Position numbers and translations under genes: made by a program
NCBI RefSeq assembly: GCF_003130705.1
Contig: NZ_CP021354.1
Span: forward strand, 3,844,001-3,908,000
Source of the DNA: Rhodococcus oxybenzonivorans
GTDB lineage: Bacteria > Actinomycetota > Actinomycetes > Mycobacteriales > Mycobacteriaceae
Length of the DNA: 64,000 nt
Direction: 5' to 3'
The notes under the pieces: model-generated
Told to the model about the DNA's origin: nothing
Databases searched by the model: none
The model's input: only the letters and a program-made list of their open reading frames with translations
Shown here: positions 28,933 to 39,461 of the stretch, one piece after another
Numbering within the stretch: position 1 is the first letter of the stretch
How the letters are laid out: the number at the start of each line of letters is the position of its first letter

Positions 28933-31900
28933 TCAGGCCCCGGCGGCGGCCATGTCCTGACCCCGCAGACGCTGGGAGATGACGGTGGTGATGCCGTCAC
29001 CGCGCATGCTCACACCGTAGAGAGCGTCCGCAACTTCCATCGTCGGCTTCTGGTGGGTGATGACGATAAGCTGCGACTTCTCCCGCAGCTGCTCGAACAA
29101 GCCGATGAGACGACGCAGGTTCGTGTCGTCCAGCGCAGCCTCGACCTCGTCCATCACATAGAAGGGTGACGGCCGGGCCCGGAAGATCGCGACCAGCATG
29201 GCGACCGCGGTCAGTGACTTCTCGCCACCCGACAGCAACGACAGTCGTTTGACCTTCTTTCCGGGCGGACGGGCCTCGACCTCGATGCCGGTCGTCAGCA
29301 TGTCGGACGGGTCGGTGAGCACCAACCGTCCTTCACCACCGGGGAACAATTTCGCGAACACCTGCACGAACTCCCGTTCGACGTCGGCGTACGCCTCGGT
29401 AAACACCTGCAAGATCCGGGCGTCCACATCGGCGACGACACCGAGCAGGTCCTTGCGGGCTGTCTTGACGTCTTCGAGCTGAGTCGACAGGAAGTTGTAC
29501 CGCTCCTCGAGGGCCGCGAACTCCTCGAGGGCCAGCGGGTTGACCTTGCCGAGTGTCGCCAGATCTTTCTCCGCACGTTTCGCTCGACGCTCCTGCGCAG
29601 CCCGGTCGTAGGGAATCGGCGCAGGCATCGTGACCTGCTCCCCCCGCTCCTTCGCCTGCTCGTACTCCTCCATCTCCAGCGGCGAGGGCGGCAACGGCAC
29701 ATCCGGCCCGTATTCTGCGATCAGGTCGTCCAACCCGATGCCGTGCTGTTCGAGGATCGATTCCTCGAGCTGCTCGATGCGCGTCGCGGCCTGGGCGCGG
29801 GCCACCTCGTCGCGGTGGACGGCGTCGGTCAGTGAAGCCAGCTGTGCAGTCAACTGACGCACCTTCTCCTTGACCTGCTCGAGCTGCTCGGTCCGCTCGG
29901 TGCGCGACCTGGCGAGTTCGTCGCGGTGCGCCATCGCCGCTGCGACCACCTCACCGAGATGGTCGGCCACCCGCTGTCCCGATTCGGCCACCGCAGCCGC
30001 GACCGCGGCAGCGTTCTGCCGTGCCTTCATCGCACGTTCCGCACGCGCCCGGGCGTCGCGTTCCACCTGCGCTGCCCGGCGCAGCGAATCCGCCTTTCCG
30101 CGCACCGACTCCGCCCGCTCCTCGGCTGTGCGAACCGCGAGCCGGGCCTCCACCTCGACGGCGCGCACTTCGGCGAGCGCCGCGGCCGCCATCTCGCGCT
30201 CGTAGCTCGTGGAGTCTGACCCACCAGATTCGGTGCCGCCGGGCGTGGCGTCCTGCTCGGCCAGGCGCAGCCGCTCTTCGAGTTCGGCGAGAGCCGCCAG
30301 GGTCTCCTCGCGCCCGCTTTCCGCCTTCTCCCGCTGCCGAGTGAGGCGATCGGATTCCGCATGTGCCGCGCGTGCCGCCTGCCCGAGGCGGCCGAGTCGC
30401 TCGTAGATGGCGGACATCGCGGCGTCGGACTCGTTGAGGGCGGCGAGGGTCTGCTCGGCGTTCTCCTGTCGGGCGACCTGTTCGGCAAGCGCTCCCGACA
30501 ACGCCGCGGACAATTCCTCGGCACGCCGTTCGGCGTGCGCCAGATCGCTCACCGAGTTGTCGATCGCGGCCTGAACCTCGAGAGTGCTGGGCTGCCTGTC
30601 CGAACCGCCACTGATCCACCCGGCACCGAGCAAGTCTCCGTCTCGGGTGACGGCGCGCAGTTCCGGTGCCGAGTCGACAATCTCGACGGCGTCGTCGATC
30701 GAGTCGACCACCACTACACCGGCGAGGAGCGCGAACAAGCCTGTTCGGAGCTCTGCCGGGCACTCGATGACGTCGGCCGCCCAACGAGCGCCGAGGGTGA
30801 GCGCGGCACCGGACGAGGGAATCCGGTCACTTCCGATCACCAGAGCGGCCCGTCCGCTGTCGGTATCTTTCAGCGCGCCGACCGCTGCGCGGGCCGCATC
30901 GAGTGAGTCGGCGACGACGGCATCGGCTGCCGGACCCAACGCCGCTGCGACCGCGCCTTCGTACCCCTTCTCTACGGTGATGAGACCACCGAGCGGTCCC
31001 GCAATGCCGTCATCGCGGCGATTCTCGACGAGCCAGCCTGCCCCGTCTTTGCGTTCGAGTCCCATAGACAGGGCGTCGATCCGGGCACGAAGCGATGCCA
31101 CTTCCTGACCTGCCGCGCGTTCGGCGCTCTGCAGTTCGGTGACACGCTCGGTGACCAGGCGCAGCGCTTCGACGGCTCGCTCGTGGTGGGAGTCGAGTCC
31201 GACCTCCCCCGCGTCGAGGTCACCGATCTCGTCCTGGACCACTTCGAACTCGGCTTGCGCGGCGTCGCCGCGCGCCCTGGCTTCCTCGATCGCCACCGTC
31301 AACCGCGACACCTCGGCGTCCACCGAGTCGGCGCGCGTCCGCAGGGTGTCGACCTGGCCCGACAGCCGGGCAAGCCCCTCGCGGCGGTCGGCGATGGCAC
31401 GGACGGCGGCCATGTGTGCGCGTTCCGCTTCTGCGGCCGCCTCCTCCCCCGCGGCGAGCTGCTCCTTGGCCGCGTCGAGTGCCGCGCGCGCCATCTCGAC
31501 AGCCTCGGCCAGTTCTTGTTCCTCCGCCGCGAGCCGATCGGCACGCGCCTCCATCTCGTCGGGATCCTGACCGCGATGCGCCGAAGGCTCCGAATCGAGA
31601 TGCCGAGCCCGTTCGCGGGCGATCCGAATAGTGGCATTGACGCGCTCCGCGAGGGCAGACAGCCGAAACCACGTCTGGGCTGCCGCCTCGGCGCCCGGCG
31701 TCAACCGCGACAGCTCCTGCTCGTGACGGCCGAGCTCGAGAGTGGCCTCGTCGAGTGCCTCGGTGACGGCATCGTGCTGCTCACGGGCTCTCTTCTCGTC
31801 CTGCGCCTGATTCGCCAGCTCCGCCCGGCGGGTCACCAGGTCATCGGCAGCGAGCCGCAGCTTGGCATCGCGAAGGTCGGCTTGCACGGTCTGCGCGCGC

Positions 31901-32538
31901 CGAGCCACCTCCGCCTGCCGCCCCAGTGGCTTGAGCTGACGACGCAACTCGGCCGTCAGATCGTTGAGCCGGGCGAGGTTGGCCTGCATGGAGTCGAGCT
32001 TGCGGACGGCCTTCTCTTTACGCTTGCGGTGCTTGAGCACCCCCGCTGCTTCTTCGATGAACGCACGCCGGTCCTCGGGCCGCGACTCGAGGATGGCCGC
32101 CAGACGCCCCTGCCCGACGATGACGTGCATTTCCCGTCCGATGCCGGAGTCGCTGAGCAGTTCCTGCACATCCATCAGTCGGCAGGAGCTGCCGTTGATC
32201 TCGTATTCGCCCGCACCGTCGCGGAACATTCGACGGGTGATCGAGACCTCGGAGTAGTCGATGGGGAGTGCGCCGTCGGAGTTGTCGATGGTGAGCGTGA
32301 CCTCGGCGCGGCCCAGCGGTGCCCTGCCCGCCGTGCCCGCGAAGATGACGTCCTCCATCTTGCCGCCGCGCAGGGCTTTCGCGCCCTGCTCCCCCATCAC
32401 CCAGGTGAGGGCATCGACCACATTGGACTTTCCCGATCCATTGGGTCCCACGACGCACGTGATACCGGGTTCGAATCGCAGAGTCGTTGCGGACGCAAAG
32501 GATTTGAATCCCTTCAGCGTCAGACTCTTCAGATGCAT
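28933..32538 (-). CDS. smc: Chromosome segregation ATPase SMC
   Basis: SMC forms the condensin ring with ScpA and ScpB, which organises and segregates the chromosome. It has 1201 residues. Walker [15 protein letters not shown] is near residue 32; long coiled coils run about 170-500 and 670-1000; the hinge ([22 protein letters not shown]) is near 510-650; the ABC signature [14 protein letters not shown] and Walker [13 protein letters not shown] are near the C-terminus. All parts are intact. It lies upstream of ftsY and after acyP. Confidence 0.97.
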   Translation of the reverse strand: MHLKSLTLKGFKSFASATTLRFEPGITCVVGPNGSGKSNVVDALTWVMGEQGAKALRGGKMEDVIFAGTAGRAPLGRAEVTLTIDNSDGALPIDYSEVSITRRMFRDGAGEYEINGSSCRLMDVQELLSDSGIGREMHVIVGQGRLAAILESRPEDRRAFIEEAAGVLKHRKRKEKAVRKLDSMQANLARLNDLTAELRRQLKPLGRQAEVARRAQTVQADLRDAKLRLAADDLVTRRAELANQAQDEKRAREQHDAVTEALDEATLELGRHEQELSRLTPGAEAAAQTWFRLSALAERVNATIRIARERARHLDSEPSAHRGQDPDEMEARADRLAAEEQELAEAVEMARAALDAAKEQLAAGEEAAAEAERAHMAAVRAIADRREGLARLSGQVDTLRTRADSVDAEVSRLTVAIEEARARGDAAQAEFEVVQDEIGDLDAGEVGLDSHHERAVEALRLVTERVTELQSAERAAGQEVASLRARIDALSMGLERKDGAGWLVENRRDDGIAGPLGGLITVEKGYEGAVAAALGPAADAVVADSLDAARAAVGALKDTDSGRAALVIGSDRIPSSGAALTLGARWAADVIECPAELRTGLFALLAGVVVVDSIDDAVEIVDSAPELRAVTRDGDLLGAGWISGGSDRQPSTLEVQAAIDNSVSDLAHAERRAEELSAALSGALAEQVARQENAEQTLAALNESDAAMSAIYERLGRLGQAARAAHAESDRLTRQREKAESGREETLAALAELEERLRLAEQDATPGGTESGGSDSTSYEREMAAAALAEVRAVEVEARLAVRTAEERAESVRGKADSLRRAAQVERDARARAERAMKARQNAAAVAAAVAESGQRVADHLGEVVAAAMAHRDELARSRTERTEQLEQVKEKVRQLTAQLASLTDAVHRDEVARAQAATRIEQLEESILEQHGIGLDDLIAEYGPDVPLPPSPLEMEEYEQAKERGEQVTMPAPIPYDRAAQERRAKRAEKDLATLGKVNPLALEEFAALEERYNFLSTQLEDVKTARKDLLGVVADVDARILQVFTEAYADVEREFVQVFAKLFPGGEGRLVLTDPSDMLTTGIEVEARPPGKKVKRLSLLSGGEKSLTAVAMLVAIFRARPSPFYVMDEVEAALDDTNLRRLIGLFEQLREKSQLIVITHQKPTMEVADALYGVSMRGDGITTVISQRLRGQDMAAAGA

Positions 32539-32560
32539 GACGGACGACTTTACCTTCGGA

Positions 32561-32836
32561 TCACCGTTCGACGAACCCGGTGACGTCTCCGCGAGCGGAA
32601 TCCCATTGCTCGACCACCAGGTCCACGGTGCCCGGTGTGTTGCCCGAACGCAGGAGTGCGAGCAGCGCGTCCAGCTTGTCGCGCGGGCCCTCGGCGATCA
32701 CCAGCACCCGGCCGTCCGCCTGGTTGGCCGCATAACCGACGAGACCGAGTTCCAGCGCCCGCGCGCGCGTCCACCACCGGAACCCCACGCCCTGCACGTA
32801 CCCGTGAACCCATGCTGTCAGTCGTTCCGTCGTCAT
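32561..32836 (-). CDS. acyP: Acylphosphatase
   Basis: This 91-residue enzyme hydrolyses acyl phosphates such as carbamoyl or acetyl phosphate. Both catalytic residues are present: Arg20 in [11 protein letters not shown] and Asn38 in [11 protein letters not shown]. Placed just upstream of smc and after the beta-propeller gene, as in mycobacteria (Rv2922A). Confidence 0.93.
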   Translation of the reverse strand: MTTERLTAWVHGYVQGVGFRWWTRARALELGLVGYAANQADGRVLVIAEGPRDKLDALLALLRSGNTPGTVDLVVEQWDSARGDVTGFVER

Positions 32837-32837
32837 G

Positions 32838-33770
32838 TCACGGCCGTTCCAGTCGGTAAATGGTCCCGGTGAAACTCGTCACGTACAGCGCGTCCGCGTT
32901 CCAGCCCGGTCCGGCGCCGAACCGCACCGACGACACCAGCGGGAGCCCGGACGCGAGTGCACAACTCTCCCCGGTCGCCGGATCGACGCGCACCACCTTG
33001 CCACCGCCGTTGTACGCGACGTACACGATGCCGTCCGGTCCTACGGTGAGGTCGTCAGCGGCATTGAGCGGACCGGCCCCTGGCAACGGTATCGACACCA
33101 CCGGGCCGGTCAGGTCGTCCTCTCGCAGAATGCGCAACGTGGTGGTCGTATCGAACGTCGTCACCGTGTAGATGTTCCCGTCGTGGGCAGCGAGGCCGTC
33201 GACGGTTCCCAAGTCGGTACGCACCACTTCGGGTGTGTGTGGATCCGCGGCCGGAACACGGGTCACTCCTGCGCCCGACCCCAGATTCCGCGCGGTGAGG
33301 AGGTCGCCGTTCCCGAGCCGCACCAGCCCGTTCGGCATGACGAGTCCCTTGGCCACCGTGTGCGTATCCCCGGTGTCGAGATTCACGACGTCTATCGTTC
33401 CACTTTCCGTCCCGGCAACTCCGGCGGAGAACGAATTTCCGGTGGCGAAGTAGGCGTCGGAGCCGTGCATCGCGATTCCGCCCGGCGCGTCGACATCGGG
33501 CACGATCGAGCGGACCGTTCCGTCCGGCTCCACGCCGTCCAGGGCGCCGCCGCCGACGAGACCGGTCCGGGACACCAGCATCGTTCCCGCCCCGTCGAAT
33601 GCGAGGTTCTCGAGGATGCCCGCGCCGGAGATCACTTCGGACACCGACCAGGGCGTGCACGCTCCGACCGGCGGCGCGAACGCCGGTCCGGCAGCAGCGG
33701 GTGCGGCCGCGAGAAGGCCGGCGCTCACTACCAACCCTCCGGCGAGGGCGGTCAGCTCACGCCGCATCAT
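32838..33770 (-). CDS. Secreted beta-propeller (SMP-30/NHL-like) protein
   Basis: A 310-residue protein with a clear signal peptide, MMRRELTALAGGLVVSAGLL then AAAPAAAG, and cleavage after AAA or AAG. The mature part has repeated blades of the type LAFDGAGTMLVSRTGL, GLVRLGNGDLLTARNL and DLTVGPDGIVYVAYNGGGKVVRVDP, typical of NHL/SMP-30 propellers such as ScyD-like proteins. The substrate is unknown and no catalytic site is evident. The ATG overlaps the osmC stop, and the gene ends one base before acyP, so all are one operon. Confidence 0.8.
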   Translation of the reverse strand: MMRRELTALAGGLVVSAGLLAAAPAAAGPAFAPPVGACTPWSVSEVISGAGILENLAFDGAGTMLVSRTGLVGGGALDGVEPDGTVRSIVPDVDAPGGIAMHGSDAYFATGNSFSAGVAGTESGTIDVVNLDTGDTHTVAKGLVMPNGLVRLGNGDLLTARNLGSGAGVTRVPAADPHTPEVVRTDLGTVDGLAAHDGNIYTVTTFDTTTTLRILREDDLTGPVVSIPLPGAGPLNAADDLTVGPDGIVYVAYNGGGKVVRVDPATGESCALASGLPLVSSVRFGAGPGWNADALYVTSFTGTIYRLERP

Positions 33771-34207
33771 GCGTCGCTTTCGATGGTCAGTGTGACTTTC
33801 GTTCCCGTCTTCAGAGTCCGGCCCACGGTGCATACCTTGTCGATCGAGCGCTCTACCAGCGCGACGAGACGCTCCTGCGCGGCAGCGTCGAGCTCGCTCA
33901 GGTCCAGTTCGAGGACCTCGTCCAACTGCGGGTACACCTCGTTCTCCCGGTCGGCCGCACCCGACACCCGGATCGTGGCGTCGTAGTTGTCACCCAGCCG
34001 TCGAGAGAGAGGGAAATCAGAGCTCATCCCGCTGCACGCCGCGAGCGCGATCTTCAGCAGTTCACCCGGAGTGAATACACCTTCGACGCCCTCCGAGCCG
34101 ATCAGGACCTCGGCGCCGCGTGAGCTGCGTCCCGTGTAGCGGCGGGTGCCCGTTCGCTCGACCCACAACGAGGTAGTGGCCGGCGTGTCGGAAGTCTGTT
34201 CTGCCAT
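33767..34207 (-). CDS. OsmC/Ohr-family peroxide resistance protein
   Basis: This is a 146-residue thiol peroxidase-like protein. The ATG at 34207 (MAEQTSDTPATTSLWVER) is supported by length. Family features are the early Cys in LAACSGMSSDF and the second Cys in SIDKVCTVGRTLKTG, the pair that reduces organic hydroperoxides. It matches Rv2923c, which also lies between acyP and fpg/mutM. First gene of a minus-strand operon, divergent from the PNPOx gene. Confidence 0.88.
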   Translation of the reverse strand: MAEQTSDTPATTSLWVERTGTRRYTGRSSRGAEVLIGSEGVEGVFTPGELLKIALAACSGMSSDFPLSRRLGDNYDATIRVSGAADRENEVYPQLDEVLELDLSELDAAAQERLVALVERSIDKVCTVGRTLKTGTKVTLTIESDA

Positions 34208-34372
34208 GCGCACAATCCTGCCACTCGGGGCCGACGGACCTGCACCGTGGGCGTCCATCCTCCCGACGGGCAGTCGGGGGGCGGCTGTGGATTGCAGGCA
34301 CCGAAGCACGGCACGGTCGTTCGGTGCACCGTAGGGTGAACCGACCAATGACGCCGACACGTAAGCGGGGCA

Positions 34373-35044
34373 ATGCAGATGGGCCAGATCGGTAGCGCGG
34401 GTGAGCGAACCCTTCAAGTCGAGTACGGCACCGAGGATCGCGCCGCGAAATTCTACTCTGACCAGGTGCTCGACCACCTCAATCCGACGATGATCGATTT
34501 CGTCGGCCGCCAGGAACTCGCGTTCGTCGCTACCGCCGACGCGTCCGGCGAATGTGACAACAGCTTGCGCGCCGGCGCACCCGGTTTCATGCACGTCATC
34601 GATCCGAAGACGGTGGCGTATCCGGAATATCGTGGCAACGGAGTGATGGCGAGTCTCGGCAACATCCGGGAAAATCCCCACGTGGGAATCATGCTCGTGG
34701 ACTTCGTCCACGACCTGATCGGCTTGCACGTCAACGGTTCCGCCCGGATCGTGGAAGACGCGGACCTGCGTTCCGAAATCCCGGATCTACCAGCAGATCA
34801 CACCAAGGGCCGGGTGCCAGAGCGATGGGTCGTCGTCGACGTGGAGGAGGCGTATATCCACTGCCGCAAGCACATTCCACGAATGGCGCCCGTACCGCAC
34901 CACCGGGAGTGGGGCACGGACGACGTCAAGCGCAAGGGCGGCGACTATTTCGAGGCCAAATCGACCCTGCGACACGATGAAGAGCTCAGGCAGGGCGTTT
35001 CGGCGGACTTCGCCGCGGCGCAGGCTGGCACCTCGGGCAGCTGA
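34373..35044 (+). CDS. PNPOx-fold flavin-binding family protein
   Basis: This 223-residue protein belongs to the pyridoxamine-5'-phosphate-oxidase-like superfamily, with the split-barrel pattern [30 protein letters not shown] then [35 protein letters not shown]. Such proteins bind FMN, F420 or heme; the cofactor here is unknown. Its last 59 bases overlap mutM on the other strand. Confidence 0.75.
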   Translation: MQMGQIGSAGERTLQVEYGTEDRAAKFYSDQVLDHLNPTMIDFVGRQELAFVATADASGECDNSLRAGAPGFMHVIDPKTVAYPEYRGNGVMASLGNIRENPHVGIMLVDFVHDLIGLHVNGSARIVEDADLRSEIPDLPADHTKGRVPERWVVVDVEEAYIHCRKHIPRMAPVPHHREWGTDDVKRKGGDYFEAKSTLRHDEELRQGVSADFAAAQAGTSGS

Positions 35045-35864
35045 ACGACGAGCGATTCATGAACTTCTCACGACGAATTGCAGTGCCGCACCGCGGGCAG
35101 GGACGATCCTCCTGCCCGTATGCGGACAGCGATCGATCGAAGTAACCGGACTCGCCGTTCACGTTCACGTACAAGGCATCGAAGGACGTACCGCCCTGAT
35201 CCAAGGCTTCGCGCATGACCTCCTGAGCGGCCCCGAGCAGCTGGCGGAGGGTCGCAGCAGTCAATCGATCGGTGAGGCGGGTCCCGTGGATCTGCGCGCG
35301 CCACAGGGCCTCGTCGGCGTAGATGTTCCCGATCCCCGACACCACCGTCTGATCGAGAAGAGCACGTTTGATCTCGGTGTGCTTGCGGCGCATCACCGTA
35401 ACGGTCGCCGCAGATTCGAATCTCGTGTCCAGTGGATCCCGGGCGATGTGCGCAACCGAATCAGGGACGAGCGAGCCGTCGACATCGACCAGAGGCGCGA
35501 GCGCCCATCCGCCGAAGGTGCGTTGATCCACGAACCGCAGATCGAGTCCGGAATCGAGCCGCGCCCGAATGCGCAGATGTTTCTCGGTGACGGCCTCGGG
35601 TGGCTGCACGAGCATCTGCCCGCTCATCCCCAGGTGGACCACGAGCGCGACGGCACTGGGCTCGAGGACCAGCCACAAGTACTTTCCGCGGCGGTCAGCT
35701 TGCGCGATTCGTTCGCCCGTGAGCTGTCCGGCGAGATCCTCTGCGCCGAGGATATGCCTCCGGATCGCGCGGGGATGCAGGACGTCGACCGAATCGATGG
35801 AAGCTCCGACAATGTGCCGTTCGAGTCCGCGGCGAACTACCTCGACCTCGGGAAGTTCAGGCAC
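34986..35864 (-). CDS. mutM: Formamidopyrimidine-DNA glycosylase
   Basis: MutM removes 8-oxoguanine and formamidopyrimidines and nicks the site. It has 292 residues. The N-terminus [13 protein letters not shown] gives catalytic Pro2 and Glu3, a Lys lies in [10 protein letters not shown], and HVGMSGQ-like HLGMSGQM follows. The C-terminal zinc finger is C-P-R-C-x16-C-P-R-C with an Arg in NRSSFSC. A short basic tail follows. Downstream of rnc and overlapping it by eight bases. Confidence 0.95.
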   Translation of the reverse strand: MPELPEVEVVRRGLERHIVGASIDSVDVLHPRAIRRHILGAEDLAGQLTGERIAQADRRGKYLWLVLEPSAVALVVHLGMSGQMLVQPPEAVTEKHLRIRARLDSGLDLRFVDQRTFGGWALAPLVDVDGSLVPDSVAHIARDPLDTRFESAATVTVMRRKHTEIKRALLDQTVVSGIGNIYADEALWRAQIHGTRLTDRLTAATLRQLLGAAQEVMREALDQGGTSFDALYVNVNGESGYFDRSLSAYGQEDRPCPRCGTAIRREKFMNRSSFSCPRCQPAPRRSPPKRPA

Positions 35865-36615
35865 TGACGCCGTCGGCCGCTACGTCCGGGCCACCGTCGG
35901 ACAGAGCGTTCCACGCAGTACTCGCGGCCTTCTGCTCGGCTTCCTTCTTGGATCTGCCGATTCCGACACCGAACGCCTTGCCGCCCACTACGACGGTGGC
36001 AGTGAATTCCTTGTCGTGGTCCGGTCCCGTTGCGGTGATCTCGTACGAGGGGACCCCGACACCACGTTCGGCAGTGAGTTCCTGCAGGCTCGTCTTCCAG
36101 TCGAGCCCTGCGCCGAGACGCGGAGCCCGTTGGAGTAGGTCGCTGAACAGGTCGAGTACCACTCGCCGCGCTGTCTCGATCCCGTGCTGCAGATGGATCG
36201 CCCCGAGTATCGACTCCATGCCGTCCGCCAGAATGCTCGGCTTGTCGCGCCCGCCGGTCATCTCCTCGCCCTTGCCGAGGAGCAGATGCGCTCCCAGGCC
36301 GCCGTCACCGAGTGCACGAGCCACCTCGGCGAGCGCGTGCATGTTGACGATGCTCGCGCGGATCTTCGCGAGGTCGCCCTCGGATTTCTGCGGATGAGCA
36401 AGGTACAGCTGCTCGGTGATGGTGACTCCGAGCACGGAGTCACCGAGGAACTCGAGTCGCTCGTTGGTGGGAAGGCCACCGTTCTCGTAGGCATACGAGC
36501 GGTGGGTCAACGCCAACGTGAGCAGCGAAGGTTCGATTTCGACGCCGAGAGCGGCGAGGAGGGAAGCATGATCCTCCTCGCCGCCGGCGGGTGTATTACT
36601 GATGTCGCTCGTCAC
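35857..36615 (-). CDS. rnc: Ribonuclease III
   Basis: RNase III cleaves double-stranded RNA in rRNA maturation and mRNA turnover. A GTG at 36615 ([12 protein letters not shown]) gives 252 residues. The signature [13 protein letters not shown] supplies acidic metal ligands, and [12 protein letters not shown] gives the second set. The dsRNA-binding domain is at the C-terminus ([12 protein letters not shown]...[18 protein letters not shown]). It follows rpmF, as in most Actinobacteria. Confidence 0.95.
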   Translation of the reverse strand: MTSDISNTPAGGEEDHASLLAALGVEIEPSLLTLALTHRSYAYENGGLPTNERLEFLGDSVLGVTITEQLYLAHPQKSEGDLAKIRASIVNMHALAEVARALGDGGLGAHLLLGKGEEMTGGRDKPSILADGMESILGAIHLQHGIETARRVVLDLFSDLLQRAPRLGAGLDWKTSLQELTAERGVGVPSYEITATGPDHDKEFTATVVVGGKAFGVGIGRSKKEAEQKAASTAWNALSDGGPDVAADGVSA

Positions 36616-36634
36616 GACGCCTCTCCGTGGCGAA

Positions 36635-36817
36635 CTAGACGGCGGCAGTGACCTGGCGGCCCTTGTATGTGCCGCAGGACGGGCACGCGATGTGGGGCAG
36701 CGTCTTCTCGCCGCAGCCACGGTTGGGGCAGGTAACGAGGGTGGGCACAGTGGTCTTCCACTGGCTGCGACGCGACCTCGTGTTGGATCGCGACATTCTG
36801 CGCTTGGGGACAGCCAC
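36635..36817 (-). CDS. rpmF: Ribosomal protein L32 (zinc-binding form)
   Basis: This 60-residue basic protein has the L32 N-terminus [20 protein letters not shown] and four cysteines (CPNRGC, CPSC) for zinc, so it is the C+ form. It follows the DUF177 gene by two bases, the widespread DUF177-rpmF pair. Confidence 0.96.
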   Translation of the reverse strand: MAVPKRRMSRSNTRSRRSQWKTTVPTLVTCPNRGCGEKTLPHIACPSCGTYKGRQVTAAV

Positions 36818-36819
36818 TT

Positions 36820-37431
36820 CTACTTCTCCTCGGCTTCGTTGTTCACAAGATTCTTGCTGGGATCTGATTCCACGCCAAATTTGGCTGCAAGACCAGCCCA
36901 GCGAGGATCAAGTATGTCATGCCCATGACCAGATTCGGCAATCGCCAGGCGAACGCCACATTCTGGGCACAGTCCTTGGCAGTCGTCGCTGCAGAGCGGC
37001 TGCAGAGGAAGCGCGAGTCCGACCGCGTCGATGATGACGGGCTCGAGGTCGATCTCGTCGTCCTCGACGCGGTAGATCTCATCCTCGTCCGTGGTCTCCT
37101 CGGTGGCGCTGTCCGGGTAGGCGAACAGCTCGGTGAGGCTGAGATCGACAGATCCGCTGAACGGCTCGAGGCATCTCGAGCACTCGCCGACGGTGTCGGC
37201 GCTGACGGAACCGGTGACCAGGACGCCTTCGGACACGGCTTCCAGACGGAGATCGAGATCAATCTCCGATCCCTCCTCGATTGCAATCATGTCGAGTCCG
37301 ATGCGCCGCGGCGCCGTCACCACCCGTTCGACGGTGCGCATCGAACCAGGACGACGGCCTAGCTTGACCGTGTCCAGCACGAAATCCGCGTCCCTACGGG
37401 AACGCGATGAGCTGCGGCGATGGGTTGACAA
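36820..37431 (-). CDS. YceD/DUF177 family protein
   Basis: This 203-residue protein of the family tied to 23S rRNA accumulation and ribosome assembly is nearly always next to rpmF. A zinc-like set of cysteines is present ([10 protein letters not shown], then [13 protein letters not shown]). A TTG at 37431 is the likely start, giving MSTHRRSSS in place. An ATG lies 30 codons later. Confidence 0.88.
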   Translation of the reverse strand: MSTHRRSSSRSRRDADFVLDTVKLGRRPGSMRTVERVVTAPRRIGLDMIAIEEGSEIDLDLRLEAVSEGVLVTGSVSADTVGECSRCLEPFSGSVDLSLTELFAYPDSATEETTDEDEIYRVEDDEIDLEPVIIDAVGLALPLQPLCSDDCQGLCPECGVRLAIAESGHGHDILDPRWAGLAAKFGVESDPSKNLVNNEAEEK

Positions 37432-37514
37432 GACACTTCACTTTCGAGATGAGGAGAACGACTTTGGGCAACCACTCCACGATACGCAATCGGCGTGGAT
37501 GATCCAAATGCCGG

Positions 37515-38288
37515 TCAGCGGCGGCGCTCGGCCCGCCGGTCGTCTGCGTCGTAGTCGGAAGCGTAGTCGGGCACGCCCGAACCCGTCCGCAGCTGCTGGC
37601 GTCCCCGTCCGACGGAGCGAATAGTGCCGGACAGGAACTCCTCGAACTCGGCGAGTTTCGTGTCGACATACAGGTCACAGTCCGATCTGAGCCGGTCGGA
37701 TTCGGCGTGTGCGGCGTCGATCACCCTGGCGGATTCGGCATGCGCCTGCTGCACGACCTCGGTCTGCGATACCAGGCGTTCCTGCTCGGCGGTACCTTCC
37801 GCGACCGAGCGCTCGTACGACGCCTTCCCTGCCTCGATCATGCGATCGGCTTCGGACCGGGCGCGGGTGGTGAGAGTGTCGTACTCGCGCTGCCCCTCGG
37901 CGATGGTCGCCTCGGATTCTGCCTCTGCGTCGGCGACCAGCTGCTCGGCGTGCGCACGCGCCTCGGCGACCATCCTGTCGGCCTGAGCTTTTGCGTCCGC
38001 GAGGATGCGATCGGCGTCGTCCCGTGCATTCTCGATCGTCGACGTAGCTTCGGCGTTGGCGCTGGCGACTGTCTTTTCAGCGTTGGACCTGGCGTCACCG
38101 ACCAGCTTGTCGCGGTGGTCCAGCACGTCCTGGGCGTCGTCGAGTTCACCGGGAATGGCGTCGCGCACATCGTCGAGCAATTCGAGAACATCGCCGCGTG
38201 GGACCACACAGCCGGCGGTCATGGGCACACCGCGTGCCTCTTCGACAATCGCGACAAGTTCGTCGAGCGCCTCGAAAACCCGGTACAC
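37515..38288 (-). CDS. sepIVA: DivIVA-domain septation protein SepIVA
   Basis: SepIVA is a coiled-coil protein that in mycobacteria marks the septum and the polar growth zone. A GTG at 38288 (VYRVFEALDELVAIVEEARG) gives 257 residues; the frame also opens at a TTG at 38300. The DivIVA-like N-terminus is VPMTAGCVVPRGDVLELLDDVRDAI. From about residue 60 to 205 there is a near-continuous coiled coil rich in Ala, Glu and Arg. The C-terminus is basic and disordered. It is the orthologue of Rv2927c by context (next to DUF177, rpmF, rnc and mutM). Confidence 0.88.
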   Translation of the reverse strand: MYRVFEALDELVAIVEEARGVPMTAGCVVPRGDVLELLDDVRDAIPGELDDAQDVLDHRDKLVGDARSNAEKTVASANAEATSTIENARDDADRILADAKAQADRMVAEARAHAEQLVADAEAESEATIAEGQREYDTLTTRARSEADRMIEAGKASYERSVAEGTAEQERLVSQTEVVQQAHAESARVIDAAHAESDRLRSDCDLYVDTKLAEFEEFLSGTIRSVGRGRQQLRTGSGVPDYASDYDADDRRAERRR

Positions 38289-38396
38289 GAGCAACCCCAA
38301 TCTTTCATGACCTCAGCAGGTCGGCGCAGCCTTCTTCGTGCAAGTCTGCCGGATGGGGACGCCAGGGGTGTGCCGCGACGGCCGGTGTGTCGGGTA

Positions 38397-38888
38397 TCAG
38401 CTCTCGGCGGCCCGCTCGGCGATCCTCGTCAGCAGACGGGCGTGCACCTTCTCGGGCAGCATTCCCGTGACGTCGCCGCCGAAGGTGGCCACCTCCTTGA
38501 CCAGTGAGCTGGAGAGGTAGCTGTAGGCAGGGTTGGTGGGAATGAACAACGTGTCGACGCCAGTGAGTTTCTGGTTCATCTGCGCCATCTGCAGTTCGTA
38601 GTCGAAGTCGTTGGCGCCACGTAGACCCTTGACGATCGCTGTGATCCCTTGCTGCTTCGCGTAATCCACGAGCAGGCCGTGCCAGGAACTGACTCGCACG
38701 TTCGGCAGTGCACTGATGGCATCCTCGAGCATCTCGATCCGCTCTTCCACCGTGAAGAGGCCACGCTTGCTCTTGTTGATCATCACCGTGACGATGACCT
38801 CGTCGAACTGCGCGGCAGCTCTGCCGATTACGTCGAGATGACCATTGGTTACAGGGTCGAAGGATCCGGGGCAGACAGCGCCAGTCAT
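38397..38888 (-). CDS. coaD: Phosphopantetheine adenylyltransferase
   Basis: CoaD makes dephospho-CoA from 4'-phosphopantetheine and ATP, the fourth step of CoA synthesis. It has 163 residues with the nucleotidyltransferase motif GSFDPVTNGHLDVI (T-N-G-H) and the second motif YSYLSSSLVKEVA. The start overlaps the rsmD stop by four bases, giving an rsmD-coaD operon. Confidence 0.96.
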   Translation of the reverse strand: MTGAVCPGSFDPVTNGHLDVIGRAAAQFDEVIVTVMINKSKRGLFTVEERIEMLEDAISALPNVRVSSWHGLLVDYAKQQGITAIVKGLRGANDFDYELQMAQMNQKLTGVDTLFIPTNPAYSYLSSSLVKEVATFGGDVTGMLPEKVHARLLTRIAERAAES

Positions 38889-39451
38889 GAGTCCAGACCG
38901 TAGCAGGTCGCCAGCTCGATCCGAGCCTCACCGTACTTCTTCGCCTTGACGGGCGCGTAACCCTCCGGCCACGACGTCTCCGGTGACCGCGACGAGCGCT
39001 CCAGGACCACGAGCGACCCGTCCGCCACCCAGCCGTGCCCCCGCAGATCACTCAGAACCGTCTGAACCGCGCCGTCATCCACCGCATACGGCGGATCCGC
39101 GAGAACCAGGTCGTACACGCGGTCGGCGGTGCCGGCCAGCACCGCGGACACCGGAGCCGTCCGCACCGCTGCACCCGGCAATCCCACCGCACCCACATTC
39201 TGCGAGATGATCCCCGCAGCTTTCGCATCCGATTCGACGAGCAGGACACGATCGGCGCCCCGCGAGAGCGCCTCGAGCCCCAGGGCCCCCGAACCTGCGT
39301 ACAGGTCGAGAACCGAGGCGCCCTCGAGATCCATCCGGCTGTGCAGGGCGCTGAACAACGCCTCACGGACCCGGTCCGAAGTGGGCCGGGTTCCGCTCGG
39401 CGGGACCCGCAGGCGTCGGCCGCCCGCGAGCCCCGCGATGATGCGGGTCAT
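38885..39451 (-). CDS. rsmD: 16S rRNA (guanine966-N2)-methyltransferase
   Basis: RsmD methylates G966 in the 30S P-site region. It has 188 residues: MTRIIAGLAGGRRLRVP, then RPTSDRVREALFSAL, a SAM-binding DLYAGSGALGLEALSRGA and the catalytic ADPPY in LVLADPPYAVDD. It follows pyc by ten bases and is coupled to coaD. Confidence 0.96.
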   Translation of the reverse strand: MTRIIAGLAGGRRLRVPPSGTRPTSDRVREALFSALHSRMDLEGASVLDLYAGSGALGLEALSRGADRVLLVESDAKAAGIISQNVGAVGLPGAAVRTAPVSAVLAGTADRVYDLVLADPPYAVDDGAVQTVLSDLRGHGWVADGSLVVLERSSRSPETSWPEGYAPVKAKKYGEARIELATCYGLDS

Positions 39452-39461
39452 CGAACGTCCG